Shown: piece by piece, positions 1 through 11,495 of the stretch
Position numbering within the stretch: the first letter of the stretch is position 1
How the letters are laid out: every line of letters begins with the position of its first letter
Assembly (NCBI GenBank): GCA_037892935.1
Contig: JAYXKI010000006.1
Location: 1,426,001 to 1,490,000 of the forward strand
Direction: 5' to 3'
Origin: Phlebopus portentosus
Taxonomy: Eukaryota; Basidiomycota; Agaricomycetes; Boletales; Boletinellaceae
DNA length: 64,000 nucleotides
Notes under the pieces: generated by a model
Told to the model about the DNA's origin: nothing
Seen by the model: only the letters and a program-made list of their open reading frames with translations
The model's database searches: none
Translations under genes and position numbers: made by a program

Positions 1-1151
1 GTGAGTATGAAATCGTGTCCATTGTTCGTCTTGTTTGGTGACGTACTTGAACAATTCTCTCTTAGCGAACATCCCGAACGGAGGATTGGGTAGTTGTGAG
101 TTGCTCCATGAGGCGTCTCGTAATTCGAATCGAATACTAATTGCAGTCTACAGTTGGCTCTATAATCGTAAAGGTATATCAGCATTTTGGAGCATAGTAC
201 ATCATGAAGTGAATTTATGTTGATTCTATGGGAACAGAACTTCGGCTATACGTGCGAAAACACAGATGAATCCTTTCGAAAATAACGCTCACGTTTGATA
301 TAGCTCCAAGCAAGCTTTGATTTTGGGCACTCCCGGGGGTCTTGTTGGTGCAATTGCGACGCTTGTCTTAGGTTGGTACGCCGATAAAAGGGTAAGATGA
401 ATTATCTTATTTCATTGTTCCTCAAGTCTTTGACGACTATTTCTGCAGAATGAGCGAATGTTCCCCATTGTCCTGTCGTTAATCCCCACGATCGTCGGAG
501 CAGCTATGTTGGTTGGTCTGAATGAATCTGGAAAGAAGGGAGCTCTCCTTTTCGGCAAGTCGTTTCTTCAGTCGTGCCGGTACTGGGAGCCTGAACGATC
601 GACATCCATTGTTCTTTAGCATCCTGGATCGTAAATTTCGATGGCTGTGCCCTTGCACTTCTCTATGCCTACAATGCAAGCAACACTAGCGGACACACGA
701 AGAAAGTCACGGTGAATGCGATGACACTTGTCTCATTCAGCTTAGGAAATGCGATTGGTACAGAGACTTTCTTGCCCAAAGATGCGCCAGGTACGTATTC
801 CCTCAAGAGTAACTAAAGCTGTGAGGAAGTACTAACGAGGGACTTGTGATTAGATTACCTGTCGGGGAAGATATCGATGCTTGTCCTACTTGCTTCTCAG
901 TTATTCACCTGCTACATTCTCCGTTCCATCAATCTTCGTCTGAATGCGAAGAAACGAGCTCATATTGCAGCATTGAAAGCGAGAAATGGGTGGACAGACG
1001 AAGACATCGAAAGGGAGCGAGAGAAGCATGCTTTCCTTGATCTAACGGATATTCAGTGAGTTAGGAATTACTTTTTCATGACATGAAGAAACTGATTCTT
1101 TGCCTTCCGTCTAGGAACCCCGTATACAGCTTGATCGCGATTATGTACTAA
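1..1151 (+). CDS. MFS transporter, Dal5/allantoate-permease type, 3' half (arm 1 copy)
   Basis: C-terminal half of a major facilitator superfamily symporter that would import an organic anion across the plasma membrane. The first bases of the window are a GTGAGT donor, so the 5' half lies outside. Visible pieces are NIPNGG near 70, then SKQALILGTPGG, GWYADKR, NERMFPIV, FDGCALALLYAYN, VTVNAMTL, and a cytoplasmic tail rich in Arg, Lys and Glu ending near DLTDIQ. A last short intron (GTGAGT to CTAG, about 1052-1114) gives a terminal exon with stop at 1149-1151. The Gly codon 745-747 in SFSLGNAIG is intact here but is a stop in the sister copy at 3220-5725. It lies tail to tail with the SDR gene. 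I see no disabling change in the portion present, so this may be the working copy. The substrate is unknown. Confidence 0.7.
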
Positions 1152-1197
1152 TAACACCGACGGGATGTAAGAAAGGGGTGAAATGCATGACGCGAAA

Positions 1198-2265
1198 TTA
1201 GGTACAACATATCAATCTACGTAAACTCCTCTCCCTCATCGGGCACCTTATGCACCCATCCAAGTACCCTTTGAGCCTTGTCGCTACAAACAAGACTCGC
1301 GCGCCCTCAAGCTTCTTGCCTTCTTTCAAAGGAACGTTCGGGAAGAATCGCTCAAGGAGCTCAGCGCTGGAGTGCTCGTCAGCAAGGTCGGGTGCAGCAA
1401 TGAAGAATGCTTCATGCCCTTTCCATCGTCCTTCTTCTGCTGTCAATGCGAGGAGGAACGCATTGGCTACAGCATCCACGTGAACCCATCCCCAAAGATC
1501 TGCTCGACGTGTTTCTGGGTTTTCACGTACGGCGTGTAATCGTGACGGTAGAGCCCAGTGAAGACGGAGACTCGCAATGCGCACGTCTGGCCAGCGACGT
1601 ACGATACACTCTGCCTGCATTTCTGCAATTCTGAATGCCAATATTAGATAAATTGGATTTTTATTCAAGAGGCTATTTACAGTTTAGAAAGGCCATATGG
1701 CTCATCGGGCTCGCATGGATGGTCCTCATCAATGGGGAAGTATTTTGGATTTGGACCGTTCTTGCTGTAGACACCCTGCACGACGTTGCACGTCGAAGCT
1801 TGGGCTATACGATTTATTCCGAGCTGTTGAAGTAGGAAGGTCACTTCCTAGTAATAAGCAGAAGTAGAAATGGGAAGTTAACCTCCATTGCCCCGCGGAG
1901 CACATTCCACGAAATGACAACATTGCTATTTATTCGTATGACGTATATCAACGTTAGAACAAGAATGTAACAAAATGTAACAGGCACCTGTTGTGCGTCC
2001 GCCAAACATAGTCTCCTGGATTCGGATACGCAGCCAAATGTACGATAGCATCGCATCCTTTGAGTACTCTAACAACTTCGTCATAGTCACGCAGATCGAC
2101 CTTGACAAAACTATAGGCTTCGTGTTCTTCAGCTCTCCGAACAGCAATTTCATCCAAAATCGGGTCCGAGTGGTCAATACCGACAACAGCATGTCCCTCG
2201 TTTAGACAGTGGACGACGACGTGCCGCCCGACGAGACCGTTGCATCCGGTAACAGCAATCTTCAT
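1198..2265 (-). CDS. NAD(P)-dependent extended SDR / epimerase-like protein, C-terminal frameshift
   Basis: Extended short-chain dehydrogenase/epimerase with an N-terminal Rossmann fold. It starts at the ATG at 2265 (MKIAVTGCNGLVGRH, a GxxGxxG nucleotide-binding loop). It continues with an acidic residue closing the second strand (VVGIDHSD), DLRDYDEV, the NAG-like DAIVHLAAYPNPGDY segment, NVLRGAME, a catalytic YGLSK (Tyr-x-x-x-Lys) near 1685, and RLHWALPSR. About four exons can be joined by GT-AG introns. Near 1298-1303 a CGCGCG tract shifts the frame. Two bases fewer there would give a conserved-looking tail (SDKAQRVLGWVHK) ending at 1217, whereas the actual frame runs to 1198. The relic at 2926-3030 keeps the other frame, which supports a two-base expansion here. 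Catalysis may survive because the change affects only the last 25-30 residues. The substrate cannot be told. Confidence 0.72.
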
Positions 2266-2925
2266 TCCAGCAAACACCTCGAACGCTGTCTGGTCAGAAG
2301 CTGAGGCTGAGGGCCTCAAGTCGGGGAGCAAGGCACCCAGAGCACCTTATCTCTTTTCAATAGAATCTCAAGAACTTCAGAATTGATAATGCCACGATGC
2401 CGTAATGTGAGAGCGAAACATATTCGGCGCGTTATCTGAAAGTGACGCATGTCAGGCACAGCGGGCAAGTAAAGCTGGGCATGCATGGGTGTGATACATA
2501 TATATAACAATTACAGCCGTTTGTGCAAAAGTAATGGCAAAAGCCGAAATTCACGTGTTTTTTGATACACTTCATTCCAAAAACAAGTTAAACAGTATAT
2601 TTCTCAAGAAATACTGTACATAAGATTATGATATAACTACATAGAGAAAGAGTCAGAAAATGTGCTTCCAACAATGTAATTATGTCCCAAAGACGTTGTG
2701 TGTACGTGGCGAAACAAAAAAGATATCCTCATCAAGTCCATACCTTATGATCTCCCTCAGGCAATGCAAAAATCGTAGCTTATGAATTATTCTATGTAAT
2801 GATCTGATTTGAGTGGCATAAATCATATTACACCTGAGGCTATCCATGGCTGAGTTTTTGTGGCATGTCTTGTGCCCTTTATGGTAGAGCAGGACAACAT
2901 GCTAGCATGGCAGAGTGAAAAAGAT
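2266..2925. other. Spacer between the inverted arms, no gene seen
   Basis: AT-rich stretch of about 650 bases between the SDR start codon and the SDR relic. It must contain the promoter of the SDR gene reading leftward. I see no open frame with family resemblance and no terminal repeats. It is the central spacer of the inverted duplication. Confidence 0.5.
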
Positions 2926-3030
2926 GAGAAGAAGCTTGAGATGCACTCTTTTTTTGTTAGCAGCAACAAAGCTCAAAGACTATTTGGACGGGTGCATAAG
3001 GTGCCTAATGAGGAAGAGAGGCTTGCTTAA
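2926..3030 (+). pseudogene. Relic of SDR gene 3' end (arm 2)
   Basis: About 35 codons matching the C-terminus of the neighbouring SDR, in the opposite orientation: EKKLE, then SSNKAQRL, then VHKVPNEEERLA and a TAA stop at 3028-3030. Upstream sequence (2820-2925) only weakly resembles the rest of the SDR, so this is a truncated copy and cannot encode an enzyme. Its value is diagnostic: it fixes the ancestral reading frame of the SDR tail, and it shows that the tail-to-tail MFS/SDR pair was duplicated as a unit in inverted orientation. Confidence 0.65.
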
Positions 3031-3219
3031 ATTTATATGTTTAATCCAATCTCAGCTTGGGCTATTCACACTTCATCACGTCTTGCATTTCTGTCTCGTC
3101 AAGGCATCATGAGTAAATGCATTGCGCTCCGACCGTCGTCAAGCAGTGTACATGAAATAAGGGTTTTTGTACGCAAGGAAAGAATCAGTCTCTTCATTAT
3201 GCACAAAGTAATTCTTAGC

Positions 3220-5725
3220 TCACTGAATATTCGTTAGGTCAAGGAAAGCGTGCTTCTCTCGCTCCCTTTCAATATCTTCGTCTGTCCACCCGTTTCTCGC
3301 TTTCAGTTCTGCGATATGAGCCCGTTTCTTCGCATTTAGGCGGAGATTGATGAAACGGAGAATATAGCAGATGAACAACTGAGACGCAAGTGGGACGAGC
3401 ATTGATATCTTTCCCGGCAGATAATCTAACACAGGTCGGTCGTGAGCACCTTCTTCGAAGTTCAGTGAGTCCTGAAAGGGGTCCGAACCTGGTGCATCTC
3501 TGGGCAAGAAAATCTCTGTTCCAATAGCATTTCATAAGCTAAAAGAGATAAGGGTCATTGCATTCACCGTGACTTTTTTCGTGTGGCCGCTGATATTGCT
3601 CGCGTTGTATGCATAAAGTGCAAGTGCACAACCATCGAAATTCACGATCCAGGATGCTAAAGAGCAATGAATGTCAATCGTTAAGTTTCTGGAATAGTAA
3701 CGGCTGAGTAATCGACGTGCCAAAAGGGAGAGCTCCTTTCTTTCCTGAGTTGTTCAGACCGACCAACATGGCGGCTCCGATAATCGCAGGAATCAACGAT
3801 GGGACAATAGGGATCATTCTCTCATTCTACGGAGACACTCATCATCGACGCGAGGAAGTTTGGAATAAAGTAATTTGATTTACTCATTTATCAGCGTACC
3901 AACCTAAGACCAGCGTTGCGACTGCTCCAATGAGACCTCCGGGAGTCCCCAGAATCAGAGCTTGCTTGGACCTATGTCAAATGTCAAACCATTTTGGGGA
4001 AGATCAAATGGTGCTTTCGTAACATAGAATCAGTATAAACCTTTCTTCATGATATTCTGTACGCTGATACCTTTATGATAATAAAGCCGACTTAGAGGCA
4101 ACGGTTAGTAGTCCGATTAGAATCAGCAAGGATTTCTTGATGGACAACCCGCAGTTCGCCAATCCTCCATTCGGGATGTTTGCTGGAAGAGGCAAAATGA
4201 TGTGGGTGTGTATATACGCATTGACAAGAGTTGAAAGTACAACCAGCCATGTCCGGATATCCGTCAATGCTTCGATAATCTGTGCCTTCTTGATGGTCTT
4301 GTTTTCCGTCCCGCATTGGTCATCCCGGACACGTTCAAGAGCAGTGATACGCTCCTCGCGCGTCAACATATTCGCAAGCCCCGGAGAATCAGGCATCCAA
4401 ATGAGGACGGCTATACCGACCACTATAGCAAGATCCCCGAGCATAAGGAACAGAATGCGGTAAGATGCAAAGTCCTTGTCTGAATCGAAGGATATCCCCT
4501 GAAAGCATTTCATTAACAATATCAGGATATCTAAGACGAGACCAGCTCACATAGGCAACGAAACCTCCGAAGACGGGGGCCAAACCAATCTTGATCATGT
4601 TTGATAACTTTCATGCAAGTAGAGAAGAACATACCATCACATAGAATCATGCAATTCTTTGGGACTTCGGAAAAGTGATCTATGCAAAGCTTTCCTGATA
4701 TACACGTATGTAAACATACCATACCTGCTCATTCTTCTCGTAAAACATAGAAACGATGAGAACCAAGGTCGGAGCGACAGAACTCTCAAGCAATCCTGAC
4801 CACGCGCATCATGTAAGGGAAGTGAGCATTGTCATACTTTTTGAAGGGAAGTAATTGAGATACCTAGAAGAAGGTGCAACACAAAGAAGGGTACAAACGT
4901 GGTGGGAACAGCCTGGAGCATCAAGACGACTCCCCAGAGAACGACGTTGACGCCTTGAAAGACGTGGATATTCGATGTTCCTGATGCTGATTCCATATAC
5001 TAGTACTCACCAAGATATTTACCAAGCCTAAGCTTCTGCGCGATAAATTGGGTTGGAAGTTCCTAAATGAAATATCCTTAGATTGAAACCACAGTAAGAG
5101 AGCTACCTCAAGACAATCATCACATGTACTGGCCTACATAGACGGCTAATGCGACGAGATTGTAATTATAGGGCGAATCCATTCGTCAGCTAGGGGAACG
5201 ATTAGGGAAAGCCTGTTTTCTGACCTGTCCGGTAATGGAAAATCCCATGATGCAATTGCACGCAATTAGAGCTTGTAAGCCACTGAGAAGAGTTCGTGTA
5301 CTTTGCGTAATTTAGGGACGTCTTATCACTAGAAAGCAAGTATCGAGTTTCTCATACAGTCCAGACGGGCTAAAGGAATCTTTGCTTACAGGTACTGGGT
5401 GAAATACACCGCGCGCTCAGAGGAGCAATCACCCAGTCCTGAGCGGCCAATAGACATGAGCGAGATCTCATGGAAAAGGACGGAAAAGGATACGTGCAAG
5501 CTTCTTACGCAGCTTCAAATTGTACTCCTCGCTGAATTGCGTTTTCCGACGCACACCAACAAGTTCTAGTGCTTCGTCGCCATCCCTCGCATCGATAGAG
5601 GCTTCATCAGACGCGAATTCAATTGTCGGAGTCTTTTCATCAAGGGGCATATTCGAGTCCATTTTCTCCTTTGAATGGCGTCTGTGCTCAAGACCTGTCA
5701 ACTTTCGTTGATGAATCGAAGCCAT
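3220..5725 (-). pseudogene. MFS transporter, Dal5/allantoate-permease type, broken full-length copy (arm 2)
   Basis: Second copy of the transporter at 1-1151, here with its N-terminus. The ATG at 5725 (MASIHQRK) leads into an acidic hydrophilic N-terminus, then KLRKKLA, DWVIAPL, DKTSLNYA and the TM segments typical of Dal5-like anion:cation symporters. These are spread over many short exons down to DLTNIQ at 3223. Two breaks are visible. An in-frame TGA at 3532-3534 replaces the Gly codon of SFSLGNAIG. A GCGCGC tract at 5411-5416 puts the TM1 exon out of frame; two bases fewer would restore the family pattern YFTQYLDKTS. The terminal exon found in arm 1 has also lost its acceptor AG. I read it as a pseudogene whose sister copy is at the window's left edge. 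Confidence 0.75.
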
Positions 5726-6088
5726 TTTTCTACTGTAGCCGCAGACAGAGCCAAGCAAGCAAGCTGCAGAGCGCAGAATTCAAGAAGATCTCTGGCTTCG
5801 GATAGCATGGACAGCATTTTTAGGTTATAGGATACCTTCAAGTTCCATGCCATCTTGGTGGGAACAAAAACCATTCGGAGTCTTATAAAATGGAAGACAT
5901 GAAGTCGAAAGTAAAATTATATCCATCGCGATCTGTCAGGAATCAAAGTCGTGGGTGTCCTTTCTAGCGAGTGCGCAGCGCCCAAAGATGTTGCGATGCA
6001 CGTGACCCACGGCATCATCACAGGGAGGTCCGGTTCAGGCGGCTTCAGGTTACGGCGTCTGCTTCAAGTTCATTCTTCAACGACCGCC
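5726..6088. promoter_or_regulatory. Divergent promoter region, MFS pseudogene (-) and ABC transporter (+)
   Basis: 363 bases between two divergent start codons. Promoter elements of both genes must lie here or in the 5' leaders. I do not see a clear TATA box or a recognisable operator. Confidence 0.4.
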
Positions 6089-9000
6089 ATGGCCTCAAGG
6101 CAGACCGTGGATTCTGTATGGAAGCTAAGGAATGGCCTCATTCTATTCGCTCTTTCGTCTTCGGTGCTGGCGCGATCCAGGGAAGATCGGAACCTTACGA
6201 GCTGGACGCGGGCGGACGAAAGCTATAGGTTATCGGTGAGTTGTCCTTTATCGCTCGTCGTACACCGAACATTATTGCTAAACAAATCGCGTATTGGAAT
6301 GAAGGCGTTAGCCATTGCTCCCTCTTTAGGTGCGTCTTCATTGCTTCCGGTTATCTTCGTGTAGTCTAACCAAATCTTTCTTCCGCTTCTCCGTTTATTC
6401 CAGCTGATGATCGTCCAAAGGACTGCCCGCCCTGTTTTAACTGTCTTCTACCTGCGTTCACCTGCGGACAGTATGGAGATTGTGACACTTATAATGGTCA
6501 ATGCAATTGTCCTGCAGGCTGGGGCGGCATTGACTGCCTTACACCACGTAAGTCCCTCATATTCGGCTCAGGTTGTCTGGACAAGGCTAATGAATGATGC
6601 GAAGAATGTGATTCGCTTGCGGATGGTGAACACCGTCGGATGTGGAATGGTGATGAAGAATGTCCGTGTAAGGAAGGGTGGGGCGGAATAAATTGCAACG
6701 GTTCGTGCTATCGTATTTAACCTCACTTCACCGAAGCAATATGAACTGTTTTTAGTGTGCGAAACCGACGACGCATGCGCGAATTTTCCTCTTCCCGGAG
6801 GAGACTCGCCACTACCGAGCGGAAATGGTGATGAGCCTCTAAACATGACATGTTACAAAGGCGGCGACGTAGTGTTCACAAATCATCAAATGTGTGATGT
6901 TACTAGTATGTTGCGGTCTTCCTCTATTCTTTCGCTCAATACTCAACGCCTAGAATGTAATTAGATACTGGAATAATTGCAATGCTTCCTGATCGTCCGC
7001 CACAGGTCACGTTCAGCTGTGATCAAGACAAAGCTACTTGCCTCTTCCAATTCTGGGTGGACAGAGTTGAATCATTCTATTGCGGACTTGATACGTGCAC
7101 GTCCAAAGTTGACCGGACGTCCGGCACGAGAACAACAAGTTATGATTGCGAGAACATCAGTTGCAGCTGTATACCTGGTCGTTTCATCTGTGGTGAGGAC
7201 GGAAGTCTCGGTGAGTAATCTCTGACCATAGAACAGCTGCATTGGCATTGATCATGTTCAGACATTACGGAGTTCCTTGCCACCGAGATAAAAGGACCTG
7301 CAAAATACACATGTAAAGCAGGTACTGGCTGCAGGTTTGAGGAACCAGGAATGAACGACCTCATCGACATGTTCTTCGGCGATAACTTCATTGCGTTGAC
7401 ATGTAATAGTGGCGAGTGCCTGCATTATTCTCAAGTTCCTGGATATAAAGTATGGTTCTTAGTCCTTATTTCAAACCATGTCTAATCTCTTTGCTCTCAG
7501 AGTCCACAGACCCCACCTCCACCGAATGGTACTCGCTTCGTAGCCCTTAGTGTAGCAGGGGCTATGCTGTTCGTATTATCCGCGTTCCTCCGTACGCGTC
7601 ATTCTGTTTGATCCATTTCAAAGTTGTGCTAATGTTGTTTTTAGTGTTCTGGTACCTTGGTCGGGACCGCAAGCATCTAGGAGAGATCAATCTGCCAGAG
7701 AATGAGGCTTACAAGCTCATGAACGAGCACGTTCCCGCGTCGCTTCACTTCTCCGACATCTCGTACACTTTGGGTTCGCGGACGATCCTTTCCGATATAA
7801 CTGGATGTGTGAAACCAGGACAGGTGATGGCAATTATGGGCGCGTCTGGGGCTGGCAAGACAACATTCCTGGATATACTCGCACGAAGATCTAAGAGGGG
7901 TATTGTTGGAGGCAACATCAAAGTGAATGGACGGGAAGTTACCGACAGCGAGTTCAACCGTTTTGTGGGCTTCGTCGACCAAGAGGATACTCTTATGAGC
8001 ACGTTGACCGTTTATGAGACCGTCCTGTACTCTGCTTTGCTTCGACTTCCGCGCGACATGAGTTTAGCGGCGAAGAAGTATCGCACACTCGAGACTATGA
8101 ACGAGCTGGGGATCCTCGGCATCCGGGACATGCGAATTGGCGACTCTAGCCATCGCTCAATTTCTGGCGGGGAGAAGCGTCGCGTTTCTATCGCCTGCGA
8201 GCTCGTGACTAGTCCGTCTATTTTATTCCTTGACGAACCTACGAGTGGTAAGTTGGTTCTGTGCTTCTTGTACGGGAACATGCGGAGACGGAACGTTCAC
8301 TAATATCCGCCGCAGGTCTGGATGCGTACAATGCCTTCAACGTCATAGATAGCTTGGATTCTCTGGCGCGCAATTACAACAGAACGGTCATCTTTACGAT
8401 TCATCAACCGAGGAGCAATATTGTCGCGCTGTTTGATCAGCTTCTTTTGCTTGCTCATGGAAGAATGGTCTATTCTGGTGACGTATCTAGATGCCACGAA
8501 TTCCTGGCAGACGCTGGTCGCGCATGCCCTCCAGGGTTCAACCTAGCCGATTACTTGAGTAAGTACAAATTAGAACAGGCTCGTAGAAACCTGCAGTGAC
8601 GCATTTACTTCTTTCCCCCAGTCGACTTGACGAGCGACGTCAACGTAGAGTCACGTTCACGAGATGAAGCTTCCCTTGATGTAGATGGGCCTTCACAAGA
8701 AGGTTCTTCAAGTCTAGCCGATGAAGAGCGTGGCTTTTTGCGGTCAGGAAATGGGAGGTCTTCACACTCCCATTTCTCAAGTGGGAACGGCACGGAGTCA
8801 ACACAAGCTGATGAGACTGAGCTGCAGTCCCGCCGCGGTTCTATTGTGTCTGATTCCTCTGGCTTCGTCAAACGAAAGACTTCGCAGTTCATCGATGTGA
8901 TCAGGGGTAATCAGCATAAGGGGAATGCACCGCTTTCCCCGCAGGTCGCGGCCCTCGTCGAAGCATACATCGCGAGTGACATTGCCGCCGGTATCCGAGC

Positions 9001-10587
9001 CGAGATAGAGTCCATTTCGAATCGCGACCTCACTGATGAGCTTCCCAATGTCGTTGAGGAACACCGCTTAATGAGAGGTCGACGAGGTGCCAGCTGGCTA
9101 ACACAGTTCCGCATCTTGAGCGGCCGGGCGTTCAAGAATTTGTATCGCGATCCCATGCTGCTTGCGGCACATTATTTGTCTTCCATCGCGCTTGCTTGTG
9201 AGTTATTATTATCTATTTCAGGTTGCGTGCTGACTGAGGTGGTCTCAATCGGCAGTAATTTGCGGGTTCTTCTTCCAAGCTGTCGGGTAAATGATCCCTC
9301 ACTTGTATGCTCGAGACCCTTTAAGAACACTCTAACTTTCTTTATCCCACAGCAATGACATTAGGGGCTTCCAGAACAGATTAGGTACTGCTTTCATCGC
9401 GGACTCGCGCTTCCGTTGCACTCATCATGACCTTTCCTATGATTTTAAGGTGTCTTCTTCTTCTCTCTGGCCCTATTTGGATTCTCGTGCCTATCTGTTA
9501 TCAGTCTGTTCGCTAGCGAGCGACTTCTGTACATGCGCGAAAGGTGTGATCGTCGCTATTCGTCATAGTATTTGTCCATTCTGAACCCATGCGTTCTGCA
9601 ATCTGTCGACAGAGCAAACCGTTATTACTCATCATTTACATACTTCTCGTCTAAGGCAAGTTCCGAAGTAACGTGTTATCCGTGCATCTAAACATGCTAT
9701 TCTAGGTTCTGTTCGATATTATACCTTTGCGAGTCGTACCTCCACTTGTTTTCGGGGCAATTATATATCGGCTTGTCGGTCTTGTGCCGGAAGTTGCTAC
9801 ATTCTGGAAGTTTTTGCTCGTACTTGTCTTATTCAATTTGGCTACTGCAAGCGCAGTTCTTTGCATCTCCGTCGCCTTCGCGAGTACAGGCGTGGCTAGC
9901 CTCGTGGGCACGCTCGTGATGCTATTCAAGTACGTAGCAGTGCCATCCCTATTCTTTCCTTGTACCACGAGGCTTATGTTCCGTCCACCCTATTGTATTT
10001 CAGTCTACTCTTTGCCGGTCTGCTCATTAATCGCGAGTCGCTCGGGCGAGCGGAATGGCTCAGCACCATCTCATTCTTCCACGCCGCGTTCGAGGCCCTC
10101 GCTATCAACGAGCTACGGTACCTGCAACTGAGAGAGCGACGGGTAAGTATTTAAATCCGTTGCTTCTCCCCCGAACTCTATGTTTCCTTCTTCGCTTCTT
10201 CGGCTTGCTTCTTTCTTCCCCCCTGACACTCTTACACACCCCAACTTTGTTCTTTTTGTTTTATTTCCACAGTTACTGACTTCGGTTGCTTCTTTTTTTT
10301 TTATCAGTATGGTGTGGAAATTGACGTTCCGGCCGCGACCATTCTTAACATATTTGGTCTCCGTGCCCAGGTGCGTGTCCTTCCTTATTTACACCGACTA
10401 CGTAGCCCCTATCTTTCCCTGCTGCCTCGTTTATTGATTCGATTCGTCCTCTTTTTCTAACTCTTTTGTTTATCTCTTGCCGCAGTCATTCTGGTGGCCG
10501 AACGTTGCCTTACTCGGAATTTTCTTCGGGTCGTTCATCATGCTGACCTGGCTACTTTTGCACTTCTACGTTCGCGAGAAGCGGTGA
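6089..10587 (+). CDS. ABCG-family transporter with EGF-like luminal domain (ADP1-like)
   Basis: ATP-binding cassette transporter of the G subfamily in reverse order (NBD then TMD). The start is the ATG at 6089 in a good context (CCGCCATGG), opening a signal peptide. About 15 exons follow. A cysteine-rich EGF-like ectodomain ([23 protein letters not shown]) comes first, then SCDQDK and CENISCSC modules and one TM segment near 7545-7650. The nucleotide-binding domain has Walker [10 protein letters not shown] (about 7843), signature [11 protein letters not shown] (about 8158), Walker [11 protein letters not shown] (about 8222) and a switch-His in [11 protein letters not shown] Ser/Glu-rich linker (8630-8900) precedes an ABC2-type membrane domain with about six helices, ending FYVREKR at 10587. 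The order matches yeast Adp1, a vacuolar or ER half-transporter with EGF repeats; substrate unknown. All splice joins I tried kept frame, so the gene looks intact. Confidence 0.88.
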
Positions 10588-11495
10588 AAAGTCTACGAGC
10601 GAGCTCGCGGAAACCTCATGCTTGGATGGATGGCATGTCCTGCTCCAAACTACCTAGATTCTCGACATACGTTGCTCGATTTCTGCTCTCATATGCCCTC
10701 ATCACATGTATATTCCCTCGACGTGTGTAGACTAGGCAGGACTACAATACACGGCTTCGTGACGCGGTCTCATTGTGACGCGATAAAAATTTCCGTCTGC
10801 GCTTTTTATGTATGGTAAAGTAAAGACGTGGCATCCACGGTCCATGGTATACATGGTTACGCGCTATAGTACATGTATTACTTCGAGTTGGGCGTGCAGA
10901 GACCGGAATGCGATGGTCAAAAGGGTGATCAAGCAGACAGCGTGTATACACAATGCACATGTTGCAAAGATGTTGCACTGCAACACAATAAAAATCGACA
11001 AAAGAGGCGAAGGCGACAAGACGAGCGAGAAAAACGGGAATACAAAGACAATGGCGAAGGTGATCTGTGAGCGTACGGCTGGAACAAGACAACAGAAGTG
11101 AAGACATGGATGTGGATACGGATATGGATATGAGGAACAAGAAACACTGACGAGATGGATACGACAAAAGACAAAAGTGATGCCGAGAGTAAGAGTAATG
11201 TAGTGCTACAGAAAAACATGCAGTCTCGCAAGTAGTGCAGATGGACCGAAGAGGCCAAAGAGTCGAGGTGGCTGATGAAAGTGCATGAAAGATAAAACAG
11301 TAGGCGGAGTATTAACTCAGAAATCCGTCGAAATAAGCTCGCTAGACCCCTTTTTGAGTTAATGAGAAGGAAGCAAAGGAGGTACTAGTCGGAACTAATA
11401 AGCGTATGTATGGATATCGGAAGTGGGAAGGTATTTTCGGATAAAAGGTACGTCTATGTGGGTGTCGGGCCTTGGGTCCCAACAGAAGGGTGCAC
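10588..11495. other. Convergent 3' region between the ABC transporter and PPS1-like genes
   Basis: About 900 bases between two converging stop codons. It should hold both 3' untranslated regions and poly(A) sites. The open frames here are short, unrelated to anything I know and overlap on both strands, so I call no gene. Confidence 0.5.
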
